From Rudanella lutea DSM 19387 (lineage in GTDB: Bacteria; Bacteroidota; Bacteroidia; Cytophagales; Spirosomataceae), in contig NZ_KB913013.1 of the NCBI RefSeq assembly GCF_000383955.1, positions 1,642,277-1,706,276 on the forward strand: a stretch of 64,000 nucleotides of DNA. The letters are read 5' to 3'. The position numbers were made by a program, and so were the translations under genes. Positions 33,714 to 42,789 of the stretch are shown here, in pieces. The notes beneath the pieces are model-generated. The model ran no database searches and was not told where the DNA came from. It saw nothing but the letters and a program-made list of their open reading frames with translations. Every line of letters begins with the position of its first letter. The first letter of the stretch is position 1.

Positions 33714-35411
33714 CTACTTTGCCAATACCGTGGCCGTCTGATCCGTGAGCACCAGACGCGAGCCAGCGGGTGTCGTTTCGAACAGGCCGATCTCATACCG
33801 GCCGGGAGGTAGCAGATCTTTGGGCATCGACGTGAGCCAGCCATTGGGCCGTGCCAACGGGTTCTTGCCGGTTGGCTTGCGGGGCTCGGCAAACATCACG
33901 TAGGCCGACTTACGCCCACCCGATGGCCAGAACACCACGTAGGTGCCCTTATTCATACCAACCCGGTAACCGGGCACATCGCTTTCGAGGTTGAAATAGC
34001 CCGGCTGATCGAGCAAACGGAACGGCGCGGCAATCCGGGGGCCAAGCTGCGCCCGCCCGGCCGAATCGAGCAGTAAACGGGTTTCGTCGGGCGTGATGGC
34101 CGGATTGGGCAGGGTGTGCCATTGCCGCACCCGCATGGTGCTGTCGAGTTCAATAATCCAGCGGGCCAAGGGCGAGTTATGTGTACCGCCCAGGCCAATC
34201 TGATTGTGTTGCTGATTGAACGTGAGCCCCTGCATATGTTTCCGACGCACCACGGCCTCGGGCACGTAAGTCACGTAGGTCAGCACGTTGACAAACAGGA
34301 AAAGCCCCCACAGAACCGGCACCAGCCGCTGCCGGGTTTGGGGTTTCAGCAGGCTAAGCAACGCCAGATACCCCACCGCCCAGAGCACCATGGAGTAGGT
34401 CCGGTACGAGCTGTGCAGTACCATACCGAAGTAAAACCGTATCCGGAAAAACGCAATCAGGGCCATATTGGCCAGCAAAAACAGGGCAACCCCGGTCAAA
34501 AACGTCTCAAAATGCGAGCGGTTTGCTTCTTTCCGAAACACCACCCGAACCAGCCACCAGGCCAGCACGCCCACCACCGCCAGACCGGCCAGTAATGGAA
34601 GGGCCGACCGTCGTTCGATGGTCCAGGCCGGGAAAAAATCAAACAGACTACCCGCAAAAATGAAGAAACCCGCCAGGGTCTGAATCGGGTGAGCCAGCAC
34701 GTACGCAAAGCCCTCGGCATTACCCTGTTGCACGGGGTAATTAAGGAAATACAGCCAGATACACACAGCCCCAAATACCAGCCAGACACCCAGCCACAAC
34801 CACCGCCGACGAATCAGGAGCATAGCGGCCCCAGCAGGCCAGAGCAAAATGCCGTTACCCATACTAAACGTAGCCAGCGCGCCCAGCCCCAGTGCCCCCA
34901 CAAACGAACCGGGCCGGTTGTAGGCCAGCACGAAAAAGGTGAGCAGCACCAGCACAATAATGGCTAAATATTGCAGGGTGTAAATGGCCGTGAAGGTGAG
35001 CAGGTAGTTCTGCGCCATAAAGAGCATGAGCGGCACCGGAAGCAGCCAGAATCGCGGATTCGCCCCCTCCAGCGAACTCGTACTGCGGTAAAGAAGCCCG
35101 AAAATGAGTACCAGACCCAGATTACCCCACAGCATAAGACCCGAAAACGAAAGCCCACCCGTGAGCAGATACTGACCATATACCACCAGCCGGGCGTACA
35201 GAACCCGGTGCTCGTTATTGGGCTTCAGCAGGGCGTCGAGGCCCTCAGAAACCGAACGGGCATCCACAAAACGCTGGAGAAAATACGGGATGTTTTCGTA
35301 CTCATCGAACCACGGTATGTTGTACCGAAGCGCAAAGAAATACACGAAGAAAACGGCAATGGGAAGAAGCAGTAAGGCCGTCTGGACGTATCGGTTTGTG
35401 AATAGTTTCAA
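33714..35411 (-). CDS. Polytopic membrane protein, possible GT-C glycosyltransferase
   Basis: A 565-residue protein with about 10-12 predicted membrane helices in the first 400 residues and a soluble C-terminal part of about 150 residues. After helix 1 the first external loop carries an acidic pair (PWFDEYENIPYF, about residues 33-44). This is the position of the catalytic acidic motif in GT-C enzymes that use polyprenyl-phosphate sugars. I cannot name a family. The neighbouring GT2 gene, which should make such a lipid-linked sugar, supports the assignment by context only. Confidence 0.6.
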   Translation of the reverse strand: MKLFTNRYVQTALLLLPIAVFFVYFFALRYNIPWFDEYENIPYFLQRFVDARSVSEGLDALLKPNNEHRVLYARLVVYGQYLLTGGLSFSGLMLWGNLGLVLIFGLLYRSTSSLEGANPRFWLLPVPLMLFMAQNYLLTFTAIYTLQYLAIIVLVLLTFFVLAYNRPGSFVGALGLGALATFSMGNGILLWPAGAAMLLIRRRWLWLGVWLVFGAVCIWLYFLNYPVQQGNAEGFAYVLAHPIQTLAGFFIFAGSLFDFFPAWTIERRSALPLLAGLAVVGVLAWWLVRVVFRKEANRSHFETFLTGVALFLLANMALIAFFRIRFYFGMVLHSSYRTYSMVLWAVGYLALLSLLKPQTRQRLVPVLWGLFLFVNVLTYVTYVPEAVVRRKHMQGLTFNQQHNQIGLGGTHNSPLARWIIELDSTMRVRQWHTLPNPAITPDETRLLLDSAGRAQLGPRIAAPFRLLDQPGYFNLESDVPGYRVGMNKGTYVVFWPSGGRKSAYVMFAEPRKPTGKNPLARPNGWLTSMPKDLLPPGRYEIGLFETTPAGSRLVLTDQTATVLAK

Positions 35412-35497
35412 ATCGGAAAGTTTTTTGTTCGATACATGGGACGGATTCGTTCGCGGCTAATCAGGGAAGATGTGGCCACGAGCCTTTACCGCCCTTT

Positions 35498-35660
35498 AGA
35501 AGCTGTTTGAGTTAGCGATTTGAGACCGTAGGGAGCGAATTTTGGTTGCTGACAAGCCAGTTTTTGCCGGTCGTAGCGGTTGCTACGACCCAAAAAAGTG
35601 GCGCAGACAGCGACCAAAAGCTGCCCTTACGGGCCAAAGGGATTAACTCAAACAGCTTCT
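35498..35660. repeat. 163-bp MITE-like palindrome
   Basis: The ends are perfect 17-bp inverted repeats starting AGAAGCTGTTTG (35498-35514, 35644-35660). The interior is also imperfectly palindromic and the apex is a perfect hairpin GGTCGTAGC-GGTT-GCTACGACC (35569-35590). It encodes no ORF of note and I see no target-site duplication. The right end shares one base with the stop codon of the GT2 gene. Confidence 0.75.
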
Positions 35661-36388
35661 CACTTATATGCCTGCCCGATTCGGTACAACTCGAACCAGA
35701 GCTTGAGGTAATACGACATTTTGATCCGCGACTCATCTTTTTCGATCCACTGCCGCAGGGGCATCTCAACCACCCGCGCCCGGATACCATCGCGGCCGTA
35801 CTGCCGGATCAGCCGGGCCAGAATCTCGACGTCGAACAGCCACGGGCTCAGAAAAGGCTCACCAAAAAGACCCGCAATTGTTTCGCGCCGAAAGAGCTTG
35901 GCCCCGCACTGGGTGTCGTACACGCCCAGTTTCAGAATATTACTGATAAACGTGGCCACCACCCGGCCGGCGTAGTGCCGAAAGGGGTTCCGGCGGATGT
36001 CGGTACCCAAAAACTTGATTCGCGACCCCATCACCAGATCCAGTTCCGGCTGTGGACTCATCCGGGCTTCCAGATCCTGAATAGCCGCCAGGGGCGTAGC
36101 CAGATCGGCATCCAGAAATCCCACAAAATCGGCTTGGCCCTGTTCCGCTACGTGCAGCATACCCGCCCGCACCGCCCCGGCTTTACCCCGATTTTGCGGT
36201 AAAATCAGGGCCTCAACCTGCGCCGGATGCTCGGCTTGTAGCCGTTCGAGCAGGGCGCGGGTTTGGTCGGTGCTGCCATCGTCGACAAAGCAAAAGCGCA
36301 CCTCGGGGTACTGCTGCCAATACGCTTCAAAATCGGCAACCGGCAACCGTGTGGCTTCGTTGTAACAGGGGATAATGATGGCGGTCAT
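35660..36388 (-). CDS. Family 2 glycosyltransferase, dolichyl/polyprenyl-phosphate glucosyltransferase-like
   Basis: A 242-residue GT2 enzyme of the ALG5/DPM1-like group, transferring a hexose from a nucleotide sugar to a polyprenyl phosphate at the cytoplasmic membrane face. Motifs are AIIIPCYNEATRL (residues 3-15), CFVDDGSTDQT, QNRGKAGAVRAGM, the metal-binding FLDADLATP and VMGSRIKFLG. No C-terminal membrane helices follow. Its stop codon abuts a MITE-like palindrome, so the last residues may have been set by that insertion. It lies between two polytopic GT-C-like proteins. Confidence 0.9.
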   Translation of the reverse strand: MTAIIIPCYNEATRLPVADFEAYWQQYPEVRFCFVDDGSTDQTRALLERLQAEHPAQVEALILPQNRGKAGAVRAGMLHVAEQGQADFVGFLDADLATPLAAIQDLEARMSPQPELDLVMGSRIKFLGTDIRRNPFRHYAGRVVATFISNILKLGVYDTQCGAKLFRRETIAGLFGEPFLSPWLFDVEILARLIRQYGRDGIRARVVEMPLRQWIEKDESRIKMSYYLKLWFELYRIGQAYK

Positions 36389-36484
36389 GATTATGAATTG
36401 AGTGATGAACGATAAGTGATGAGTGATGAACGTGGCTTACGCGTTAGCAAGCTCATCAATCATCGTTTATCATTCATCATTAGC
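36388..36484. repeat. Word-repeat hairpin H7 (membrane protein-GT2 spacer)
   Basis: The left arm (36388-36432; GAGTGATGAACGATAAGTGA-type words) pairs with the right arm (36451-36481; CATCAATCATCG, TTTATCATTCATCATT). The right arm encodes the last residues (LMMNDKR) of the upstream membrane protein. Both genes run leftwards. Confidence 0.8.
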
Positions 36485-37884
36485 AAAATGGTTTTGTGCT
36501 TGTAATACCCCGCCTGACACTTATTCCAGAGGTGCTGTGGATTGGGGTTGATGTCTTCGACAAACAGACTCGGCGGGTACACGCTGATTGGCCGAATACG
36601 CAGCGACTCACCCGAAGCCAGCAACTGCTCGCGCCGGGCGTTCATTTCGCGGTTATAGGTAGCCGCGTGGCCTCGCAGCAGATCGTTGTACACCAGCCGA
36701 ATAGGTCGGCTAAAGTACAGGCTCGTCAGCATCCAGACACCCGCCAGCGCGGGTGCCCACATGGGTACCTGCAACCGCTCGGAATGAATCACCCCCTGCC
36801 GTGCCAACGTATTCACCCAAACGGTGAGGGTGAACAACCACCCCACCAGGGCCATGTCGTAAAACACATTCATGGTTCGGAAAGCCGGGGGCAGTCCGAT
36901 GCCGTAGTACGACGGAAAAATCATGGCAGCCAGCAGACCCACATACGCTATCGACACCAGCCAGGCCGGTAACTGAAACAGATGCCGCACAGGGCTCCCC
37001 GACCGGGTGAGCCGCAAGGCCACGGGCACAAACAACAGTGACAACGGAATCAGGGGCGACTTGAGCAGCAACGTTCCGACCGACTGGGCCAGCCAGCCAA
37101 ACGAACCCAGAAACGAAGCCACAAAATCGCCACTGTGCGGATTGCCGCCCATCCGGACGGCATTGCCCGGTGCCCGGAACAGGAGCCAGCTCGATATCAG
37201 GGCAGCCAGCACCAGCCCCGCCAGAAACGGATCAAACGTGCGCTGAAACAGCAATCGATACCCCGCAATAGCCAGCAGTAATAAAACGAGTAAAATAAGG
37301 TTGGTTTCGCCCGAGCCGACGATAGCAAACACCAGAAACGACGCCCAGACAACCGTCAGCGGCCGAATGAGACCGGCAGCCGGTAGCCGGTACCAGCGGA
37401 TCATCACAGCCAGCAGGTAAAACGTCAGGGCTGTCGGAACGGTGTACGAGGCCACGGCCGCTGTCCAGAAAAACGCTTCGACGGTGCTTTGTTGGGCCAC
37501 CATCATCGAGAAAAACAGCAGGGCCGTTGTGAGCAGAATCGTCGTGATTCGCTGCCCGCGCAAGAGCTCGCTCATCAGACTGAATACCGACCCCAGCAAG
37601 CCCAGTATCGACAGGGCCGGAATGAGCCGAAAGCCATCGTACCAGCCCCATACCAGCGGGTTGCCGTGTACCAGAAAGTTAGAAAAGTACCGGCCCGTCC
37701 ACCAGTCGTAGTAGTAGACCTGTGCCTGCCAGAACCCTTCACGTACGGCGGTATCGGCAAAACAGTAGTCGTCGGCAGCCGAGGGATGGTTAAAAAACGA
37801 CAGAATGAACAGGGGCACGAACACCGCCAAAAAGAAACCGAATCCGGCCAGTTTGGTGGCGATTGGAATGATGGGTGACTTCAT
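36460..37884 (-). CDS. Polytopic membrane protein, DUF6056-like, possible GT-C enzyme
   Basis: A 474-residue integral membrane protein with about 10-12 helices. The first loop after helix 1 contains HPSAADDYCFAD (about residues 33-44), with an Asp-Asp pair at the place of GT-C catalytic acids, followed by YYYDWWTGRYFSNFLVH. This pattern resembles DUF6056-type proteins; that is recollection, not a search result. The last seven residues are encoded by the word-repeat hairpin H7, so the natural stop was probably elsewhere. It forms a likely sugar-transfer cluster with the GT2 gene and the protein at 33714. Confidence 0.65.
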   Translation of the reverse strand: MKSPIIPIATKLAGFGFFLAVFVPLFILSFFNHPSAADDYCFADTAVREGFWQAQVYYYDWWTGRYFSNFLVHGNPLVWGWYDGFRLIPALSILGLLGSVFSLMSELLRGQRITTILLTTALLFFSMMVAQQSTVEAFFWTAAVASYTVPTALTFYLLAVMIRWYRLPAAGLIRPLTVVWASFLVFAIVGSGETNLILLVLLLLAIAGYRLLFQRTFDPFLAGLVLAALISSWLLFRAPGNAVRMGGNPHSGDFVASFLGSFGWLAQSVGTLLLKSPLIPLSLLFVPVALRLTRSGSPVRHLFQLPAWLVSIAYVGLLAAMIFPSYYGIGLPPAFRTMNVFYDMALVGWLFTLTVWVNTLARQGVIHSERLQVPMWAPALAGVWMLTSLYFSRPIRLVYNDLLRGHAATYNREMNARREQLLASGESLRIRPISVYPPSLFVEDINPNPQHLWNKCQAGYYKHKTILLMMNDKR

Positions 37885-37991
37885 ACAGAGAATAGACCGA
37901 AACGAGGCAACTCACTCGTACTGAACAAGCTACTCTCGCCTATCCGGTCGGCAAGAAACCGAATCGTCGGCCGCTATAAACTAAAAACCAC

Positions 37992-38891
37992 TTATTTTTC
38001 TTTGTTTGCCAGAAACGGAAACCCGATCACCGCAACCAGAATAACCAGTGTACCCAGGTAAAACCCAGTGGTCATGCGCTCGGTATCCCCGAAAATGAGT
38101 ACGGCAAGCAAGATTCCATAAACTGGCTCCAAATTTACAGTTAATATGGCCAGATACGCCGAAAACTTACGCAACAGTCGTACACCCGCCGTGTAGGCAT
38201 ATACGGTACACACCCAGGCAAGCAGTAAAAGCCACCCCCACTGCGCCCCCGATTGCGGCAAGAACACATCGGTCGGTTGGCCCCAAATAAGGCTGTACAG
38301 CCCCACCAGCGGCACCGATGTTAGAAAAGCCCCGGCCATCTCGTGCGTCGAAATAACCAGAGCCTCGTACCGGTGCGTAAACTGACTGTTGATGATCGTA
38401 AACAGGGCGCCCAGCATAGCCGACAGTATGGCGGCCAGCAACCCGCCCACCTTATCGAACTCAAACCGAAAAATCAGGTACAGACCACCCATCACCACAG
38501 CCCCCAGCAGCACCTCAACCGGTCGCACCCGTCGGCGCAACAGCAACGGCTCCAGCACGCTCGCCCAGAGCGAACTCGTAGCCATGCCCGCCAGACATAC
38601 CGACACATTGGCCAGCCGGGCGGCCGCAAAAAACGCCATCCAATGCACGGCAATAATAGCCCCCACACCCAGCAAACGCCAGCGGTCGCGGCTCGACACG
38701 GGCGCCACCGGGTTCCCGTTCCGGTGTCCGTACCACAGCACCGCGCCCATGCCGATCACGGCCAGCAAGGTCCGATACAGCACCACCGCCAGGGGCGACA
38801 GTGGATCCAGCAGCTTCCCCAAAATAGCCGTAAAGCCCCAGATCAGTACAATAAAATGGAGATGTAGATAATCGGCAGTACGGGTTTGCAT
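37992..38891 (-). CDS. DMT superfamily (EamA) transporter
   Basis: A 299-residue inner membrane protein with 10 predicted helices in two EamA repeats. The first starts LHFIVLIWGFTAILGKL, the second has ALFTIINSQFTHRYEAL. Late features are YTAGVRLLRKFSAYLAILTVNLEPVYGILLAVLIFGD and E-R-M-T. Members export or import small metabolites such as amino acids; the substrate is not deducible. I chose the ATG at 38891. The longer frame (from 38939) starts inside hairpin H8 and would add residues encoded by it. Confidence 0.9.
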   Translation of the reverse strand: MQTRTADYLHLHFIVLIWGFTAILGKLLDPLSPLAVVLYRTLLAVIGMGAVLWYGHRNGNPVAPVSSRDRWRLLGVGAIIAVHWMAFFAAARLANVSVCLAGMATSSLWASVLEPLLLRRRVRPVEVLLGAVVMGGLYLIFRFEFDKVGGLLAAILSAMLGALFTIINSQFTHRYEALVISTHEMAGAFLTSVPLVGLYSLIWGQPTDVFLPQSGAQWGWLLLLAWVCTVYAYTAGVRLLRKFSAYLAILTVNLEPVYGILLAVLIFGDTERMTTGFYLGTLVILVAVIGFPFLANKEK

Positions 38892-38894
38892 GGT

Positions 38895-38990
38895 TTGGGG
38901 AGAAGGGAGGAAAGGGAGGAGGGAAGAAAGGAGAATCAACTACCGCTGGGGCGCTTTTCGCACTCCTCACTCCTATCTCCTCACTCCTTA
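38895..38990. repeat. Word-repeat hairpin H8 (LptG-DMT spacer)
   Basis: A purine arm of GGGAGGAAAGGGAGGAGGG-like words (38897-38933) and a pyrimidine arm of CACTCCTCACTCCTATCTCC-like words (38961-38989), between two leftward genes. Confidence 0.8.
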
Positions 38991-38999
38991 AAAACACAC

Positions 39000-40076
39000 T
39001 TACCTCGGAATTGTATGGTACAAAATCACGCCAATGCCGGCAAAGAGGATGTTGGGCATCCAGACCGCCAGCAGGGGGTTCAGGTTGCCCGATTCGGCAA
39101 TGCCTTTGCCGAGCATGAAAAACAAGAGGTACGTAAACGCCAGAAAGAAACCCAGCGCTACCTGCCACCCCACCCCGCGCCGACTCTTGCGGGCCGATAC
39201 AATCACCCCGATGACCGTCAGAATGATAATGGCAAACGGGCGGGTATCGCGTGAATATTTCTCAAGCAGGTACACCTCTATGCCATCGGCTCCCCGGCTA
39301 CGGAGCAGGTCGATGTAATTGTTCAGCTCGGGGAGGGTAAAGGTTTCAAACAGATTGAAATCACTCTCAAAATCGGAGGGCTTCATGTTGAGCGTCGTAT
39401 CGATCCGGGTGCCGGGCTGCAACGTCTCATTCTGTCCGTTAATCGTCCGAATTTTATAGTCAACAATAGCCCATTTACGGCGGGTGCTGTCCCACTCAAT
39501 CCGGTCAGCCGAGAGTTTCTGCTGCAACTGATTGCCCTGCATACGCTCCAGGGTAAACTTATAGCCGGTACGGGTCGTGTTGTTATAGCTTTCGAGGTAA
39601 GCGTACACATCGGGCGCAATTTTGAGGTGTACGTTACGCCCGTTGAACGTGTAGGCGTCTTTGGTGTATTTCAGCTCAAAAGCAATGCGGGTTTTGTTGG
39701 CCCGTGGAATGATGTAATTCACCATGAAATACGTGAACACGGCCAGAATACCCGCCCCAACGGCATAGGGCAACAGAAGCCGCATAAAACTGACCCCGCT
39801 GCTCAGAATAGCGATAATCTCGGTACGGGCCGCCAGCCGCGATGTCAGAAACACCGTGGCAATAAATACCATCAGCGGACTGATGTAGTTGGCCCAATAC
39901 GGAATAAAATTGAGGTAGTAATCGAACAGAACCGCGTTGGTAGGCGCGTTGTGTTTTCTGAAATCTTCGATTTTTTCGGTGTAGTCGATCATCACGACCA
40001 CCAGCACGATCACGGCCACCACAAAGACGTAGGTTTGCAGAAATCGCTTGAGAATATACCAGTCTAAAAGTTTCAT
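39000..40076 (-). CDS. LptF/LptG family lipopolysaccharide export permease
   Basis: A 358-residue YjgP/YjgQ family permease, the inner membrane part of the Lpt ABC exporter that extracts lipopolysaccharide for transport to the outer membrane. It starts with the conserved LLDWYILKRFLQTYVFV. Six membrane helices (three N-terminal, three C-terminal) flank a periplasmic beta-jellyroll (about residues 130-270). In this phylum such genes often sit beside an EamA transporter, as here. I cannot separate LptF from LptG with certainty. Confidence 0.93.
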   Translation of the reverse strand: MKLLDWYILKRFLQTYVFVVAVIVLVVVMIDYTEKIEDFRKHNAPTNAVLFDYYLNFIPYWANYISPLMVFIATVFLTSRLAARTEIIAILSSGVSFMRLLLPYAVGAGILAVFTYFMVNYIIPRANKTRIAFELKYTKDAYTFNGRNVHLKIAPDVYAYLESYNNTTRTGYKFTLERMQGNQLQQKLSADRIEWDSTRRKWAIVDYKIRTINGQNETLQPGTRIDTTLNMKPSDFESDFNLFETFTLPELNNYIDLLRSRGADGIEVYLLEKYSRDTRPFAIIILTVIGVIVSARKSRRGVGWQVALGFFLAFTYLLFFMLGKGIAESGNLNPLLAVWMPNILFAGIGVILYHTIPR

Positions 40077-40123
40077 AGAATAGGCGAAAGACCTACAAGC
40101 CGGGGGATACAGCGTTTAATTTC

Positions 40124-40786
40124 TTATTGTTCTCCCTCTACGAGCAGGTTGCGGGCCACGTCGTGGCTTACAAACAACGTGCTTTCGGATTGAATCTGCA
40201 CCAGCAGCGACTTATCAAACGCGTTAATTTCTCTTAACGTAATAGAACAACCGAGCGTGAGCCCCGTCCGGTTCAGGTGTTGTAGAAATTCGGGCGAGTG
40301 TTCGAGCACACCCATCACACAAACCGACTCACCAGCCGCCACCTCCGAGAGCTTGCGATAGCCGGTCTGCGGCATAGCCCCGGCCGTAGTCGGAATGGGA
40401 TCACCGTGGGGGTCAAACTGCGGATGCTCCAGAAACTTGTCGAGCCGCTCCACCAGCTCGTCGGACCGGATATGTTCCAGCTCCTCGGCCATGTCGTGCA
40501 CTTCGTCCCAGCCGAAGCCGAGTTTATCGACCAGAAAAACCTCCCAGAGCCGGTGCCGCCGGATAATTTTCAGGGCCAGCCGCTCGCCTTCGCTCGTGAG
40601 CCGCACGCCCTGATACTTGCGATAATGAATCAACTGTTTGTCGGCCAGCTTACGCAGCATGTCCGTTACCGAAGCCGCCTTGGTGGCCGTCATTTCGGCT
40701 AAGGCGTTGGTCGTCACCTCGCCCTGTTGCCGGGTGGCGAGGTAATAGATGGTCTTGAGATAATTTTCTTCGGTGAACGAATGCAT
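40124..40786 (-). CDS. DtxR/MntR family metal-dependent regulator
   Basis: A 220-residue iron/manganese-dependent repressor. The N-terminal winged helix (TEENYLKTIYYLATRQQGEVTTNALAEMTATKAASVTDMLRKLADKQLI) is followed by the metal-binding dimerisation domain (RRHRLWEVFLVDKLGFGWDEVHDMAEELEHI, with His, Glu and Asp ligands) and a C-terminal SH3/FeoA-like domain (about 150-220). The ATG at 40786 matches the family N-terminus; the frame extends to 40822. It is divergent from the Nramp transporter with palindromes between, so it probably represses the transporter when metal is replete. Confidence 0.93.
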   Translation of the reverse strand: MHSFTEENYLKTIYYLATRQQGEVTTNALAEMTATKAASVTDMLRKLADKQLIHYRKYQGVRLTSEGERLALKIIRRHRLWEVFLVDKLGFGWDEVHDMAEELEHIRSDELVERLDKFLEHPQFDPHGDPIPTTAGAMPQTGYRKLSEVAAGESVCVMGVLEHSPEFLQHLNRTGLTLGCSITLREINAFDKSLLVQIQSESTLFVSHDVARNLLVEGEQ

Positions 40787-40884
40787 AAGCGAAACCGGAA
40801 TGCCCCTCTCCCCCCCGAACATTTCGGTGGTTGAGCCCGAACATTTCTTCCGTAAAAATAGTTTTTAATCATGACGAACAAAAA

Positions 40885-40934
40885 ATTTAGGCAAGTCTAA
40901 ATTTTAGATGTATACTTGCCGTAAATCTAGATTT
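40885..40934. promoter_or_regulatory. Candidate DtxR/MntR operators
   Basis: A palindrome ATTTAG-GCAAGT-CTAAAT (40885-40902, perfect 6-6-6) and a perfect 12-bp palindrome AAATCTAGATTT (40923-40934). A wider pair GGCAAGT/ACTTGCC at 40890-40896 and 40914-40920 overlaps both. They lie between the divergent DtxR-type regulator and Nramp genes and upstream of the chosen Nramp start. Confidence 0.6.
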
Positions 40935-41003
40935 GGCGAACAAAAACTCAAATTCAGCTTATCTGTACTCAATGGACGCTTTATCTTTTACCGAATACGT
41001 AGC

Positions 41004-42326
41004 ATGAAACCCTGGCGACAGCCCAACGCAACGAACTCACTGCCCGAAGTTCACAGTAGTATTCATGTGCCGCTCAACAAGGGGTTTTGGCGCACGCTGG
41101 CTGCGTATGCGGGGCCGGGTCTGCTGGTAGCCGTGGGGTATATGGATCCCGGCAACTGGGCTACCGACATTGCCGGAGGCTCGCAGTTTGGGTACAAGCT
41201 CCTGTCGGTCATCCTCATTTCGAACCTGTTTGCCATGCTCTTGCAGCATCTGTCGCTCAAGCTGGGTATTGCTACCGGCCGCGACCTGGCCCAGGCCTGC
41301 CGCGACAGTTACTCGCGCCCGGTTTCGCTCGTGTTGTGGGCCCTGGCCGAAATTGCCATTGCCGCCACCGACCTGGCCGAAGTGATTGGGTCGGCTATTG
41401 CGCTCAATCTGCTGTTTGGTCTGCCCCTGCCCGTTGGCGTGGCCCTCACGGTGCTCGATGTGTTTGTGCTCCTGTACCTGCAACAGCGGGGCTTCCGACT
41501 GATCGAAAGTATAGTGGGTAGCCTGATTCTGATCATCGTGTTGTGCTTCGCCTACGAGTTGCTGCTGGCACAACCCGAGGTATCGGCCCTGCTCGGTGGG
41601 TTGGTGCCCCGCGCCCAGGTGGTCACCACACCGGGGATGCTGTACGTAGCCATCGGGATTCTGGGCGCTACTGTGATGCCGCATAACCTGTACCTGCACT
41701 CCAGCATTGTACAGACCCGCAATTACGCCCGCAACGACGAAGGACGCGCGCAGGCCATCCGGTTTGCCACGATCGACTCGACGGCCTCGCTTTTTCTGGC
41801 TTTTTTCATCAACGCGGCTATTCTGATTTTGGCGGCCGCTACGTTTCACTACTCGGGCAACCAGCAGGTCGCCGATATTAATGATGCCTACAAACTGTTG
41901 ACTCCCCTGCTCGGCTCCACCGTTGCCAGTATTGTATTTGGCGTGGCCCTGCTGGCATCTGGCCAAAACTCAACCCTTACGGGCACTATTGCCGGCCAGA
42001 TTGTGATGGAGGGTTTTCTGAACCTGAAACTAAAGCCCTGGGTTCGGCGGCTGGTAACCCGGCTGCTGGCAGTGGTGCCGGCTATGATTGTAGCCATTTT
42101 GTACGGTGAGCGCGGCACGGCCGAGCTGCTGGTGCTGAGTCAGGTGATTTTGTCCCTGCAACTAAGCTTTGCGGTGGTGCCACTGGTGCGGTTCACCAGT
42201 AATCGGCTCAAGATGGGCCGGTTTGTTAACCCCCGCTGGGTGACCATCACGGCATGGGCCGTAGCGGTTATCATCATCGCCCTCAATGCGTACCTACTCT
42301 GGAATACGCTTAACTGGCTGGGGTAG
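41004..42326 (+). CDS. mntH: Nramp family divalent metal transporter
   Basis: A 440-residue inner membrane, proton-coupled Mn2+/Fe2+ importer with 11 predicted helices. The metal-binding motif of helix 1 is [13 protein letters not shown] (about residues 50-62) and that of helix 6 is [15 protein letters not shown] chose the ATG at 41004 (MKPWRQPN), since the frame from 40908 would translate the operator region. It is divergent from the DtxR-type regulator, which most likely controls it. Confidence 0.95.
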   Translation: MKPWRQPNATNSLPEVHSSIHVPLNKGFWRTLAAYAGPGLLVAVGYMDPGNWATDIAGGSQFGYKLLSVILISNLFAMLLQHLSLKLGIATGRDLAQACRDSYSRPVSLVLWALAEIAIAATDLAEVIGSAIALNLLFGLPLPVGVALTVLDVFVLLYLQQRGFRLIESIVGSLILIIVLCFAYELLLAQPEVSALLGGLVPRAQVVTTPGMLYVAIGILGATVMPHNLYLHSSIVQTRNYARNDEGRAQAIRFATIDSTASLFLAFFINAAILILAAATFHYSGNQQVADINDAYKLLTPLLGSTVASIVFGVALLASGQNSTLTGTIAGQIVMEGFLNLKLKPWVRRLVTRLLAVVPAMIVAILYGERGTAELLVLSQVILSLQLSFAVVPLVRFTSNRLKMGRFVNPRWVTITAWAVAVIIIALNAYLLWNTLNWLG

Positions 42327-42789
42327 CGTAATTATGTGTGATTGCTCTTTTCCGTGCTACTCAGGGGCCTGGCTTATGTATGGCCAGGCCTTTTTACTAC
42401 TGGCCTGATAAGGTCTCCAATTTTAATCACTATACCCATTCTATTAAAATTACTTCAGCATTTCACCTTTATTTCTACAGAAAAACTATATAACATATAC
42501 TAAGTATATATGATCAAATATAAGTTATTTTAATTAGTTAGAATCAGTACGTCATGTAATCAGAACAGCATCGTCTGTCCACAAACGGCATCAATTTTCA
42601 TATATTATTTATCAATTGAATTATATATTTATTTATAAAAGTCACTAAAATATTTACTACTGATTCTGTAAGATTAAAAAAACGGCATTAAAATACCGTT
42701 TAATAAACTTGGCTTTTCTCTTAAGCACTTCTACTTACTTTCGTATCACTCTTACAAACGGAGTCCAAAACACTTAATAAAAAACACCA
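42327..42789. other. AT-rich non-coding stretch before the lipoprotein gene
   Basis: 463 bp, of which about 42410-42770 is strikingly AT-rich for this genome, with runs such as TATATTATTTATCAA. No ORF is supported. A TACTTTCG box at about 42735-42742 (one mismatch to TAnnTTTG) lies about 48 nt before the lipoprotein ATG and is a plausible promoter. The base composition suggests acquired DNA or a strongly curved regulatory region. Confidence 0.6.
42366..42395 (+). terminator. Terminator of mntH
   Basis: GGCCTGGC / GCCAGGCC stem with a 9-nt loop, followed by five T on the + strand, 40 nt after the mntH stop. Confidence 0.8.
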
